A stretch of 64,000 nucleotides of DNA. Source: JBCBKP01 sp038521625 (GTDB lineage: Bacteria > Planctomycetota > Phycisphaerae > Phycisphaerales > UBA1924). The notes under the pieces are model-generated. The model was not told where the DNA came from, made no database searches, and saw only the letters and a list, made by a program, of their open reading frames with translations. Location: the NCBI GenBank assembly GCA_038521625.1, contig JBCBKP010000001.1, positions 248,001 through 312,000 of the forward strand, written 5' to 3'. Positions 15,879 to 24,651 of the stretch are shown one piece after another; the stretch's first letter is position 1, and every line of letters begins with the position of its first letter. Position numbers and translations under genes: made by a program.

Positions 15879-16850
15879 CTACGGCAAGACCACAACCCTT
15901 CCCGGGGTGCGCCGCTCGACCGCGAGGTGCGACTCGGCGATCTCGGGCAGGGAGTACCGGGCGCCGACCGGGAGCCCGATCCAGCCCTCGGCGGCGGCTT
16001 CCGTCAGCGCGTCGGCGGCGGCGCGCTTGCGATCGGGCTCGAAATCATCGCTGCCGAGGAACCGCACGCTGATGTTCTTGAACACGAGCGGCCACACCGG
16101 CACCCGCGGCTCGGGGTCGTTCGTGGCGTAGACGGCGATCGAGCCGCCGATCTTGAGCAGCCGGGTGTCGAGCGCGATGTTCGCGCCCAGGGCCACCTCG
16201 ACGATGTGGTCCACACCCTCGGGGGCGAACGCGGGCACGCCCGCCTCGGTCTCGGCGGCGCCCGTCAGCACAAGATCGGCGCCCGCTTCGCGAGCGACCG
16301 GCGCGTCGTTCTCGACGCGGACGGTGGCGACGACGCGGGCCCCGGCCCGCTTCGCCATCGCGACCGCGATGCTGCCGACCGCGCCCGCCCCGCCTTGCAC
16401 GAGCACCGTCCGCCCACGCGGCTCGCCGAAACAGTGCACGGCCTCGTACGCCGTGATCCCGGGGATGCCCAGCAGCGCTCCGAGCTCGAAGTCGACCGCG
16501 TCGGGCAGTCGCGCGACATCGGCCTCCGGAACGCAGCAGAACTCCGCGGCGGTCCCGAAGGGGCGGTAGCTCTGGGCGCCGAAGCACCACACGCGCTCGC
16601 CCAGCCGTGACCCATCGACGCCCGGGCCGACCGCGTCGACCACGCCGGCGCCGTCGCTGTGCGGGACGATCCTCGCGTAAGGAAGCTCACGAGAGAACGC
16701 CCCCGACCGCTTCTTCAGGTCGCCGGGGTTCACGCCCGAGGCGGCGATCCGGATCCGCACCTCGCCCTGGGCCGGGACCGGGTCTGGAAGGTCGCCCGCC
16801 CGCAGCACCTCCGCCGCATCTCCTGTCCGCTCGTACCAGGCCGCGCGCAT
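15879..16850 (-). CDS. NAD(P)H:quinone oxidoreductase-like MDR enzyme
   Basis: 323 residues of the zinc-free medium-chain dehydrogenase/reductase type. The N-terminal catalytic domain has ASGVNPGDLKKRSG, and a nucleotide-binding Rossmann segment reads VLVQGGAGAVGSIAVAMAK near the middle. The Cys and His zinc ligands of alcohol dehydrogenases are absent. The last third holds the 'GGSIAVYA' and substrate-loop segments of the quinone reductase/zeta-crystallin group. It probably reduces quinones or enones with NADPH; the physiological substrate is unknown. The ATG at 16850 has GGAG six bases upstream. Transcription is divergent from the ligase-CBS gene. Confidence 0.85.
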   Translation of the reverse strand: MRAAWYERTGDAAEVLRAGDLPDPVPAQGEVRIRIAASGVNPGDLKKRSGAFSRELPYARIVPHSDGAGVVDAVGPGVDGSRLGERVWCFGAQSYRPFGTAAEFCCVPEADVARLPDAVDFELGALLGIPGITAYEAVHCFGEPRGRTVLVQGGAGAVGSIAVAMAKRAGARVVATVRVENDAPVAREAGADLVLTGAAETEAGVPAFAPEGVDHIVEVALGANIALDTRLLKIGGSIAVYATNDPEPRVPVWPLVFKNISVRFLGSDDFEPDRKRAAADALTEAAAEGWIGLPVGARYSLPEIAESHLAVERRTPGRVVVLP

Positions 16851-17073
16851 CGTGGCTCCGATCTGACGGGGGGCGTCGCTCGCACATGGGTGTGAACACG
16901 CGACCATGCGGGTCTCGCGCCGAGGGCCGTGCCGGCTCTCGGGCGGCCCCAGAGTCTCGCGCCCGCCGGGCCTCCTGTCCACCTCCGTCTCGCTGGCGCT
17001 CCGGACGTTGGTGAGGCATCCGCCGCCCGAGCCGTTATTGTGGTTGTGGGCCGAGGCCCCTTCCGAATCCGCC

Positions 17074-19005
17074 ATGGGTGTGCAACGCGTCAGTTCGAAC
17101 AAGGATGCCGAGGCCGCGGGTCGGGCCACGCAGGCCGTGCTCCGCGACCTGAGCGCCCTCGATCAGATGCTCCAGGCCGGCCAGATCGAGGCCGGTTTCC
17201 GCCGGATCGGGGCCGAGCAGGAGCTGATCCTCGTCGATCGGTCGCTCCGCCCGGCGCCGGTCGCCACCGAGGTCATCGAGCGGATCGGCGACGACCGAGT
17301 CGTTCCCGAGCTCGGGATGTTCAATGTCGAGTTCAACTGCGACCCGATCGACGCGGGGCCGGATTGCATCGATGTCCTCGAGGGACATCTGACCGACGCG
17401 ATGCGGATCGTCTCCGACGGGGCCGAACCGTCCGGCGCCGAGCCGCTGATGACCGGCGTCTGTCCGACGCTCGAGCTCGCGCACCTCCGCCGGCAGTACA
17501 TGGCGCCGAGCGACCGATACACCGCGCTCGACGAGATGCTGCGCCGGCTGCGCGGCTCCGACTACGAGCTCCGCATCGAGGGCCCCGACGAGCTGCTGGT
17601 CCGCCATCCCTCGGTCATGCTCGAGGCCGCGAACACCAGCTTCCAGGTGCACTACCAGTCCGATCCGGAGCGCTTCCCGGACGAGTACAACGTCTCGCTC
17701 GCCGTCGCCGGCCCGCTCCTGGCCGCCTGCGCGAACTCGCCGGTGCTCTTCGGCAAGCGGCTCTGGCGCGAGACGCGCATCGCCATCTTTCAGCAGGTCG
17801 TCGACACGCGCTCGACCGGCGCCGGGCACCGCGAGATGCCCGCCCGGGTCCGCTTCGGCGAGAGCTGGGTCGAGCGCTCGATCCTGGAGATCTTCCGGGC
17901 CGACGTCGCGCGTTTCCGCCACGGGCTCGTCCCCGCCGGCGAGTCGACCGAGGACCCGCTCGAGCTGCTCGAGCGTGGCGAGCTGCCCAAGCTCCGTGCG
18001 CTCCAGGCGTTCAACTCCTGCGTCTACCGCTGGATGCGGCCCTGCTTCGGGGTCTCCGGGGGCGTCGCCCACATCCGGATCGAGAATCGCGTTCTGCCCG
18101 CCGGCCCGACGATCGCCGACGAGGTCGCCGGCGCGGCGTTCTGGATCGGACTGGTCTCCGAGGGACCGCACGCGTGGCCCGGGCTGACCGAGCGCATGGA
18201 CTTCCGCGACGCGCGGTCGAACTTCCTCAGCGCCGCGCAGCGCGGCCTCGCCTGTCACCTCACCTGGCTCGACGGCGTCGAGCGCCCCGCCCGCGAGCTC
18301 CTCGAATCCGAGTTCATCCCCGTCGCGCGCCGCGGGCTCGAGCGGTTCGGGGTTGACAGCGCCGCGATCGAGCGCACGATGTCGGTTATCGAGCGGCGCG
18401 TCTCGTCCGGGCGCACCGGCGCCAAATGGCTGCTCGACTCGGCCGCCAGCCTGCATGGCCGAGGCACGCGCGCCCAGCGCCTGGGGCGGCTGACCCGCGA
18501 GATGCTCGAGGGGCAGAAGCGGGGCGATCCGGTCCACACCTGGGAGCTTGCGGCCCACGAGGAGAACGCGAGGATCAGCAGCACCTTCGCCACGGTCTCG
18601 CAGTGCATGAGCACCGACCTGTTCACGGTCGAGGAGGACGAGCCGATCGATCTTGTCGCCTCGATCATGGACTGGGAGCACCTCCGCCACATCCCCGTCG
18701 AGAACGAGGATCACCAGCTGGTCGGCCTGATCTCGTACCGCGAGTTGCTTCGCCTGCTCGCCCGCGCCGAGCGCTCGGGGCAGCCGCGCCCGATCCGCGC
18801 CGCCGACGTCATGGTCCCGGACCCTGTGACCGCCTCGCCGGACATGCCCTCGGCCGAGGCCATCCGGCTCATGTGCGAGAAGAAGGTCTCGTGCCTGCCG
18901 GTCGTCGAGGAGGGCCGGCTGGTCGGCGTCGTGTCGGAACGCGACTACACCGAGATCGCCCGGGATCTGCTCGAGCGCGCCCTCGCCGAGGACGTGGACG
19001 AATGA
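17074..19005 (+). CDS. Glutamate-cysteine ligase (GCS2)-family enzyme fused to two CBS domains
   Basis: 643 residues. Residues about 30-470 are a GCS2/carboxylate-amine ligase-type domain: FRRIGAEQELILVD holds the conserved Glu pair of the ATP-Mg site, followed by GMFNVEFNCDP, TSFQVHYQSDP and a VSGGVAHIRIENRVLPAGPT-like core (ends VAHIRIENR). Two CBS domains follow, about 510-565 (CMSTDLFTVEEDEPI) and 578-635 (VMVPDPVTASPDMP). CBS pairs bind adenine nucleotides or SAM and usually gate the partner domain. The family joins an amine to a glutamate-like carboxylate using ATP. The product here is not known; gamma-glutamylcysteine is only one candidate. The stop overlaps the next start by four bases. 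The start lacks a clear ribosome binding site. Confidence 0.82.
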   Translation: MGVQRVSSNKDAEAAGRATQAVLRDLSALDQMLQAGQIEAGFRRIGAEQELILVDRSLRPAPVATEVIERIGDDRVVPELGMFNVEFNCDPIDAGPDCIDVLEGHLTDAMRIVSDGAEPSGAEPLMTGVCPTLELAHLRRQYMAPSDRYTALDEMLRRLRGSDYELRIEGPDELLVRHPSVMLEAANTSFQVHYQSDPERFPDEYNVSLAVAGPLLAACANSPVLFGKRLWRETRIAIFQQVVDTRSTGAGHREMPARVRFGESWVERSILEIFRADVARFRHGLVPAGESTEDPLELLERGELPKLRALQAFNSCVYRWMRPCFGVSGGVAHIRIENRVLPAGPTIADEVAGAAFWIGLVSEGPHAWPGLTERMDFRDARSNFLSAAQRGLACHLTWLDGVERPARELLESEFIPVARRGLERFGVDSAAIERTMSVIERRVSSGRTGAKWLLDSAASLHGRGTRAQRLGRLTREMLEGQKRGDPVHTWELAAHEENARISSTFATVSQCMSTDLFTVEEDEPIDLVASIMDWEHLRHIPVENEDHQLVGLISYRELLRLLARAERSGQPRPIRAADVMVPDPVTASPDMPSAEAIRLMCEKKVSCLPVVEEGRLVGVVSERDYTEIARDLLERALAEDVDE

Positions 19006-20360
19006 GCACCGCCGGACCGCCGACGATCCTCTCGCCGGCGCCCGATCGGCTCCTCGGACGGGTCTCCGGGCCGAGGCCCGGGCCGACGCTCGTGGTCGTC
19101 GGCGGGCTCCACGGCAACGAGCCCGCCGGCCTCGAGGCCGCCGATCGCGTGCTCGCCTCGATGCGCTCGGGTGACGCGCTGGAACGCGGGACGTTCGTCG
19201 CCCTGCGCGGGCACATCGAGGCGCTGTGGGCCAGCCACCTCGACCCCCGCGCCGACTTCCGCTATATCGATCGCGACCTCAACCGCAGCTTCGTGGACGA
19301 CGTGGCCGGCGGCGCCGACCCGGGCGCCGTCGAGTGGCGCGAGCGCGACGAGCTCCGCGCGGCGCTCGACGAGATCGATCGCGAGTCCGACGGGCCCTGC
19401 GCGCTGATCGACCTGCACACCGTCTCGTCGCCGAGCCCGCCGTTCGTCGCGGTCGAGGACTCCATCGCGGCGCGCCGGCTCGCGATGCGCCTCGGGCTCC
19501 CGCTGATCCTCGGGATGGAAGAAGAACTCGACGGGCTGCTGATCGACGACGTGACCCGGCGCCTCGGCTGGATCGGCGCGATCGTCGAGTCCGGTCAGCA
19601 CGACGACCCGCGCTCGGTCGATGTCCACGAGGCGGTCATCCGGCTCGCGCTCGACGCCATGGGCATGAGCCCGGCGGACGCGCGAGCCCGCGAGGTCGTC
19701 GGCGAGGCCGCGGGCCGCGTCGCCCGACACGTCTACGACGTCCGCTTCCGGGCCGAGGTCGGCGACGCGAGCTTCCGGACGCACGACGCCGCCGCGGCGT
19801 TCATGCGCGTCCGTGCGCACGAGACCGTCGTCGCGACCGAGTCCGGGCGAGAGATCATCGCGCAAGAGTCGGGACGGCTCTTCATGCCCAACCGCCAGCG
19901 CACCCCCCGAGTCGGCGACGATGCCTACTTCGTCGTGCGGCGCGTCGGGCGCAGCTGGCTCTCGCTCTCCTCCTGGCTCCGCAGACGGCCATGGCTGCAC
20001 GCGGCCGTGCCCTCGCTGCTCCCCGGCGTGCGACGCCGCCCGGGCCACCCGGGCGATCTGCTCGTCTCGCCCGATGTCTCCGCCGTCCTCCGCCGGCAGA
20101 TCCTTCACCTGCTCGGCTACCGCCTCGTGCGGTTCACCGCCCAGCCCGGCGTGCCGCTCTGGCGGCGTGTTCTGGCCGGGACCGGCGTGCTGGCTCACGC
20201 GGTCGGCATGATCGTCCTGGGCGCGTTCCGTGGCGGCGAGCGTGCGGCCCTGCCCGAGGAGACCGAGCGCGACTGGATCGTTCGGCGGCGGGTGCTCGAC
20301 CTCGAGCCGCGCTTGCTCGACGAGCGTCCGGCCTCGGATCAAGCGGCGGCGATCGAGTGA
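19002..20360 (+). CDS. Succinylglutamate desuccinylase/aspartoacylase-family zinc hydrolase
   Basis: 452 residues. GGLHGNEPAG near residue 32 gives the first two zinc ligands (His, Glu) and IDLHTVSSP near 139 the third His, the pattern of the AstE/AspA carboxypeptidase-like family that cleaves N-acyl amino acids. The arginine-containing RDLNRSF motif between them is also conserved. After the catalytic core and a beta domain ending near residue 315, there is an extra C-terminal region of about 130 residues with Arg- and Trp-rich helices and one hydrophobic stretch (VLAHAVGMIVLGAF); this is not typical of the family. Its ATG overlaps the stop of the ligase-CBS gene (ATGA), so a make-and-break pair acting on one metabolite is plausible. 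Confidence 0.82.
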   Translation: MSTAGPPTILSPAPDRLLGRVSGPRPGPTLVVVGGLHGNEPAGLEAADRVLASMRSGDALERGTFVALRGHIEALWASHLDPRADFRYIDRDLNRSFVDDVAGGADPGAVEWRERDELRAALDEIDRESDGPCALIDLHTVSSPSPPFVAVEDSIAARRLAMRLGLPLILGMEEELDGLLIDDVTRRLGWIGAIVESGQHDDPRSVDVHEAVIRLALDAMGMSPADARAREVVGEAAGRVARHVYDVRFRAEVGDASFRTHDAAAAFMRVRAHETVVATESGREIIAQESGRLFMPNRQRTPRVGDDAYFVVRRVGRSWLSLSSWLRRRPWLHAAVPSLLPGVRRRPGHPGDLLVSPDVSAVLRRQILHLLGYRLVRFTAQPGVPLWRRVLAGTGVLAHAVGMIVLGAFRGGERAALPEETERDWIVRRRVLDLEPRLLDERPASDQAAAIE

Positions 20361-20701
20361 TCGAGGGCGTGATTCTGCCCGATCGGTGCATCGCGGCGCC
20401 GCGCGCTTCTCTATTCCTCGACGCGAGACCAAGACGAACGTAACAACTTGAGCTCTCGCCTGGCGTCGTCCAATGAGAATCGGTATATTGCGTCGACAGT
20501 CGAGTCAGGCGTTGGATCAGGTAGCCGTTCGGCGCTCTGATTCACATACGGTAGAGTGAAGGACAGGCGGGTTTCGCCTGGCATCGAGACTCCGAGTCGT
20601 ATCTCGGAAGTCATTTCTGGTAAATTGCTTGTGAGTTCGTTGCGCTCTTCGTTGGCGTGACGATCGTCTGGCTCTGAAGGTTCGCGACGACGGGAGGGGC
20701 G
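20361..20701. other. Intergenic stretch of lower GC content between convergent and coupled genes
   Basis: 341 bases separate the hydrolase gene from the first lipoprotein gene. A 12-base palindrome, CGCGGCGCCGCG, at 20392-20403 is followed by a pyrimidine-rich run and may help end transcription of the hydrolase gene. From about 20430 the sequence becomes visibly richer in A and T than the surroundings. A minus-strand frame of 67 codons lies here and is listed separately. No strong promoter for the downstream lipoprotein pair could be picked out by eye. Confidence 0.6.
20411..20614 (-). CDS. Possible small protein of 67 residues, unknown
   Basis: An ATG frame of 67 codons with a balanced, soluble-looking composition (PGETRLSFTLPYVNQSAER in the middle, ending LLRSSWSRVEE). 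No ribosome binding site is visible before the ATG. Third codon positions are far less GC-rich than in neighbouring genes. Either it is a real gene from a different background, like the nearby lipoproteins, or it is chance coding in a non-coding gap. I recognise no family. Confidence 0.35.
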   Translation of the reverse strand: MTSEIRLGVSMPGETRLSFTLPYVNQSAERLPDPTPDSTVDAIYRFSLDDARRELKLLRSSWSRVEE

Positions 20702-21511
20702 ATGCGGGTCACGGGATCGGGTTGCGTCGGATGGGTCACGCGCTTTGCGCTGATGTCGGCGTATCTGTTGCTGCTAGGCGGCTGTCAGGCGGGGAAGGTA
20801 AAGTTAAGAGAGCGTTATTACCTCGGGGCAACCAATGGGGTGGACAGTGTCTATTACCGGGTAACGATCACCGGCAAGACTCTGCTCAGCACGATGCAGT
20901 TCCGGCAGGGGTGGTATCCCTCGTACGCGGTCGATCAGCTCTTCGGTGATATCTCCGACAAGGGCGTCGTCGAATCGCTCAGAACGCGTGACACGATCCG
21001 AGACAAGATCGACGAGGCGCTCCTCAATGCGAAGGCGCACTATCTGAAGGTCGCCGGCTCGCCTAAAGCAACGCAGGACGAGGTCCGGAACGCGCTGAAG
21101 GCGCTGATGCGGGTCCAACTCGATGCGCGCCCCTCGATCCTCCGAGGTGAGCTCGACGACGCGGTCAGCGTCATCGAGTACGACCCGGACAGCGATCTTG
21201 CGCTCCGCCGCGCCGGCCAGAAGAAGGTCTTCCTGCTCTCGGCCGACCCGAACCAGGTGATCCAGGAGTTGCGACGGCTCGCCGCCGATACCGATACCCG
21301 CAAGCTGTTCTCAGAGTTCGCCGATGTCGTCAGAACAAACATCATGGTTGCCAGGAACGACGAGGTGCGCGAGCTGCTCGAGACGAAAGACCGACGCGAC
21401 GACGTTGGGTCGCAGCTCGCGCGTCTCAGTGCGTCGCTCGATCCCGCGGATACGAGGGCCGAGGTTTTGGGCCAGGTCGATGCCACGCTGAGCGTGCTGG
21501 AGATCGAATAA
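20702..21511 (+). CDS. Lipoprotein of unknown function (first of a coupled pair)
   Basis: 269 residues with a lipoprotein signal: hydrophobic LMSAYLLLLGGC ends in the lipobox LGGC near residue 28. The mature protein starts with a Lys/Arg-rich YYLGATNGVDSVYYRVTI beta segment, then a mostly helical, charged body with heptad-like stretches (RTRDTIRDKIDEALLNAKAHYL). I recognise no family. Its codon third positions are less GC-rich than those of flanking genes. The stop TAA overlaps the ATG of the next lipoprotein gene by one base (TAATG), so the two are made together and may work as a complex in the envelope. Confidence 0.75.
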   Translation: MRVTGSGCVGWVTRFALMSAYLLLLGGCQAGKVKLRERYYLGATNGVDSVYYRVTITGKTLLSTMQFRQGWYPSYAVDQLFGDISDKGVVESLRTRDTIRDKIDEALLNAKAHYLKVAGSPKATQDEVRNALKALMRVQLDARPSILRGELDDAVSVIEYDPDSDLALRRAGQKKVFLLSADPNQVIQELRRLAADTDTRKLFSEFADVVRTNIMVARNDEVRELLETKDRRDDVGSQLARLSASLDPADTRAEVLGQVDATLSVLEIE

Positions 21512-23070
21512 TGAAGCGTCTGTCGCCCTCGCGGCTGGTACAGATCGCCGCCGCGGCCGCGATCGCGACGATGCTGGTCGCGCCGCTATTGGGAGGCTGC
21601 GCACAGTCGCGGCTCCGCATCCAAGTCGATGTGTTCTCAGAAGATCCGACGATCGCGGTGAAGACGAGCTCCCAGCGGCTCAGCGCCTTGTTGTCGCGGA
21701 TCGCAGGCCTCGAGCAGGACGCAGAGCGACGTATTCGCGAGCGATCGAGGGCGGAGCTCGACAAGCAGCGACTCGTCGACGCATCACAGCGCGTTGCAGA
21801 ACTGCTGCGGGCCGAGCCGGATCCCAACGGCCGGTCCGCGTCGCTGGCTCAGCGTCCGAGGAGTGAGATCTCAGAAGGAGTTTACGCGGAGCTCGAGGAC
21901 TATCGCACGCTCGTGCAGAGCCGGTCCGAGGACGCACGCGACGCGATCGATCGGGTGCAAGGAAGTCGTGTTGGCTGGGCGCAGACGCGGGCGAGCGCCC
22001 GCGATGACGCCGAGGTTGTGGCGGCGAGCAGCGAGCTGGCGGCGACGTACGTCGAGGCGCAGTACCGCGTCGCCGGCCTCGAGGCCGCGGTGCTCTCGTT
22101 GTCGACCGAGGTCGATCTTGAGGGGTACGACGACCCGACGGCGCTGAGGCAGCAGCTCGTGGATCGCTTCGGGGATTCCGCCGGGACCGCCGACGAAGTG
22201 GAGCAACGCATCCGGGTGAACGTGATCCCTGGGCTCCGCCAGGAACTCGAACAGGCCGGACGCTACGGAAACCGCCGGATCGAATCGGTCCTCTCGTCGG
22301 AGATCTCATACTTTCGTCAGCTGCTCTCGGCGCTGGAGTCGCTGGATGCCGGTGCTTCCGCCGCCGACGCGGCCACTGCTGCAAGAGCTGTCCCGACTCC
22401 CGCGGCGCAATCGGAGTCTGTGCCCGCGACGCCCGACACCGCGCTGATCGCGGGCGTCGGTGGCGTTGGCGTGGCGAACGACCTCTACTCGAGCCAGATC
22501 GACCGCCTGCAGGACTCCGCCGATCCGGTCTGGCGCATTCTCGCCGATCCCGAGAACGAGGAAAAGTGGAGCCAGCAGCTGGTGGACACGCGATTCCATG
22601 CGGAGGGAAACTCCCAGGTGATCGTCGTACAGGACCGCGTCGGACACTTCCGAGTGGTCAACGCCAAGAACGATCCCACCGCGCTCATCGAGAGTCAGGC
22701 TCGGATCACTCGCTCGATCGCGGCCGGAGCTCTCGACATTCTGGGGGCTGTTGGCGGAGTGCCGATCGTGAGCTCTCTGAGCGATAACTTACGCGAGAGA
22801 ATCGCGACCGACGTCGACCCCGAACTCGAGGACTCGCCCGGGTCGACGGAGCGCACGGCCACGAGCACGAACGACGCGTTGCTCGCGGCGGAACTCGAGG
22901 CGGAAGCGATCAGCTTTGAACGCCGCCGGCGCACGCTTCTCGCGGAGATGCACCGGATCCGAGCGGACATCTCGTCGGCCCCGGACGGGACGCTTGACCC
23001 GGTGCTCTACAACCGTTTGAGTGCGCTCGTCGAGACATACGCCGCATTGCTCGAGCCGAACGGCGGCTGA
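21511..23070 (+). CDS. Lipoprotein with long helical, coiled-coil-like body (second of a coupled pair)
   Basis: 519 residues, starting with a signal MKRLSPSRLVQIAAAAAIAT and lipobox LGGC near residue 30. Long charged helices follow (LLSRIAGLEQDAERRIRERS, and a C-terminal ELEAEAISFERRRRTLLAEM block), with Ala/Pro/Thr-rich linker around residues 285-310. A short central region (DPVWRILADPENEEKWSQQL, then a beta segment QVIVVQDRVGHFRVVNAKND) may be a small folded domain. No family is recognised. It overlaps the preceding lipoprotein stop by one base. No further gene follows in the operon; the next gene has its own candidate promoter. Confidence 0.75.
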   Translation: MKRLSPSRLVQIAAAAAIATMLVAPLLGGCAQSRLRIQVDVFSEDPTIAVKTSSQRLSALLSRIAGLEQDAERRIRERSRAELDKQRLVDASQRVAELLRAEPDPNGRSASLAQRPRSEISEGVYAELEDYRTLVQSRSEDARDAIDRVQGSRVGWAQTRASARDDAEVVAASSELAATYVEAQYRVAGLEAAVLSLSTEVDLEGYDDPTALRQQLVDRFGDSAGTADEVEQRIRVNVIPGLRQELEQAGRYGNRRIESVLSSEISYFRQLLSALESLDAGASAADAATAARAVPTPAAQSESVPATPDTALIAGVGGVGVANDLYSSQIDRLQDSADPVWRILADPENEEKWSQQLVDTRFHAEGNSQVIVVQDRVGHFRVVNAKNDPTALIESQARITRSIAAGALDILGAVGGVPIVSSLSDNLRERIATDVDPELEDSPGSTERTATSTNDALLAAELEAEAISFERRRRTLLAEMHRIRADISSAPDGTLDPVLYNRLSALVETYAALLEPNGG

Positions 23071-23096
23071 TCGCTCCCCATCGAGCCGCTGGGCTT

Positions 23097-23124
23097 TGCG
23101 GATCGCAAAATGTTTGGTATCGTG
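23097..23124 (+). promoter_or_regulatory. Candidate sigma-70-like promoter with an inverted repeat
   Basis: TTGCGG at 23097-23102 and TATCGT at 23119-23124 are separated by 16 bases, a good match to a housekeeping promoter. The predicted start of transcription falls within a few bases of the ATG at 23133, and no ribosome binding site precedes that ATG, so the message may be nearly leaderless. The -35 box overlaps a perfect inverted repeat, TTTGCG-GAT-CGCAAA (23096-23110), a possible operator. Confidence 0.45.
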
Positions 23125-23132
23125 TTCGGGCC

Positions 23133-24650
23133 ATGATCGCCCGCGTCCAATCCTGCCTGCTCCAAGGCGTCGAGGCCTCCGGCTGCGAGGTCGAGATTGA
23201 CCTCGACGACCGCGGGCTCGAGAGGCTCACCATCGTCGGCCTGCCCGACGCCGCCGTGAAGGAATCGCTCGAACGGGTCCGATCGGCGCTCGGAAACGCC
23301 GGCTACCCGTTCCCCCAGGCGCGGGTGCTCATCAACCTCGCCCCGGCCGACGTTCGGAAGGAGGGCCCGGTCTACGACCTGCCGATCGCGGTCGGGTTGC
23401 TGATCGCGACGGGCGTCGTGACCGGCGAGGGCCTCGACCCTCGCAAGCTGCTACTCGCCGGCGAGCTCGCGCTCGACGGGCGGCTCCGCCCGGTCAAGGG
23501 CGCCATCGCCATGGCCGACTTCGCCCGCTCGGCCGGGCTCGAGGGCGTCGTCGTCCCGGGCGACAACGCCGGGGAGGCCGCGGTCGTCCGCGGCGTCAAC
23601 GTCTACGGCCCGCGGACCCTCGGCGAGGTCGTCGGCCTGCTCAACGGCACGGTCGAACTCGAGCCCGCCGCGGCGCCCGACATCGACCGGATGCTGAGCA
23701 GCGCGTCGGCGCCGGTCGATTTCGGCGAGGTCCGCGGCCAGGAAGCCGTCAAGCGCGCGATCGTCGTCGCCGCCGCCGGCGGGCACAACCTGCTCATGCT
23801 CGGCCCCGCCGGCTCGGGCAAGACGATGATGGCCAAGGCGCTCCCGGGCGTGCTCCCGCCACTGACGCCGCACGAGGCGATCGAGATCACCCGGATCTAT
23901 TCCGCCGCGGGCGCGCTGCCCGCCGGCGAGAGCCTCATCACGACCCGCCCGGTCCGGACGCCGCACCACACCGCGTCATCGGCCGCGATCGTCGGCGGGG
24001 GCGTCATCCCCCGCGCCGGCGAGATCAGCCTCGCCCACCGCGGCGTGCTGTTCCTGGACGAGCTGCCCGAGTTCGGGCGCGGCGTGCTCGAGACGCTCCG
24101 CCAGCCGATGGAGGACCACGTCGTCACGATCGCGCGCAGCCACGGCTCGGTCCGCTTCCCCGCCAGCTTTATGCTCGTCGCCGCGATGAACCCGACGCCG
24201 CGGGGTGACGTCCGCCCGGGCGAATCCGGACGCATGGAGATGGAGCGCTACATCGGCCGGATCTCGGGACCATTGCTTGATCGTGTCGACATCCACGCCG
24301 AGGCGCCCGCGGTGCCGTACGAGGAACTCAGCGGCAAGCCCAAGGGCACGACCACCGCCGACATGCGCGCGCAGGTGAACACGGCCCGCGCTGCGATGCG
24401 CGACCGCCAGGACGGCATCCCCAACGCGCGGCTGAGCGGCAAGAAGCTCGACGACCTCGCGCCGATGACCGACGCGGCGCGATCCATGCTCGGCCAGGCG
24501 ATGACCGCGCTGGGCCTCAGCGCCCGGGCCTACGACAAGATCCGTCGCGTCTCGCGGACGATCGCCGATCTCGTCGAGCACGAGACGATCGACACCGAGC
24601 ACGTGGCCGAGGCGGTGCAGTACCGCCTGCTGGATCGGCGACCGGCCTAG
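23133..24650 (+). CDS. comM: YifB/ComM-family Mg-chelatase-like AAA+ ATPase
   Basis: 505 residues, the family's usual length. The N-terminal ChlI-like domain has GLPDAAVKESLERVRSAL and LAPADVRKEGP(VYDLPIA). The AAA+ core has Walker A GPAGSGKT near residue 228 and Walker B LFLDELPEF near 306; the Mg-chelatase C-terminal domain ends with ARAYDKIRRVSRTIADL. ComM is a hexameric helicase that drives branch migration when donor DNA is taken up by transformation; whether this organism is transformable is not shown here. It stands alone with a candidate promoter, and its stop lies one base from a convergent gene. Confidence 0.93.
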   Translation: MIARVQSCLLQGVEASGCEVEIDLDDRGLERLTIVGLPDAAVKESLERVRSALGNAGYPFPQARVLINLAPADVRKEGPVYDLPIAVGLLIATGVVTGEGLDPRKLLLAGELALDGRLRPVKGAIAMADFARSAGLEGVVVPGDNAGEAAVVRGVNVYGPRTLGEVVGLLNGTVELEPAAAPDIDRMLSSASAPVDFGEVRGQEAVKRAIVVAAAGGHNLLMLGPAGSGKTMMAKALPGVLPPLTPHEAIEITRIYSAAGALPAGESLITTRPVRTPHHTASSAAIVGGGVIPRAGEISLAHRGVLFLDELPEFGRGVLETLRQPMEDHVVTIARSHGSVRFPASFMLVAAMNPTPRGDVRPGESGRMEMERYIGRISGPLLDRVDIHAEAPAVPYEELSGKPKGTTTADMRAQVNTARAAMRDRQDGIPNARLSGKKLDDLAPMTDAARSMLGQAMTALGLSARAYDKIRRVSRTIADLVEHETIDTEHVAEAVQYRLLDRRPA

Positions 24651-24651
24651 C

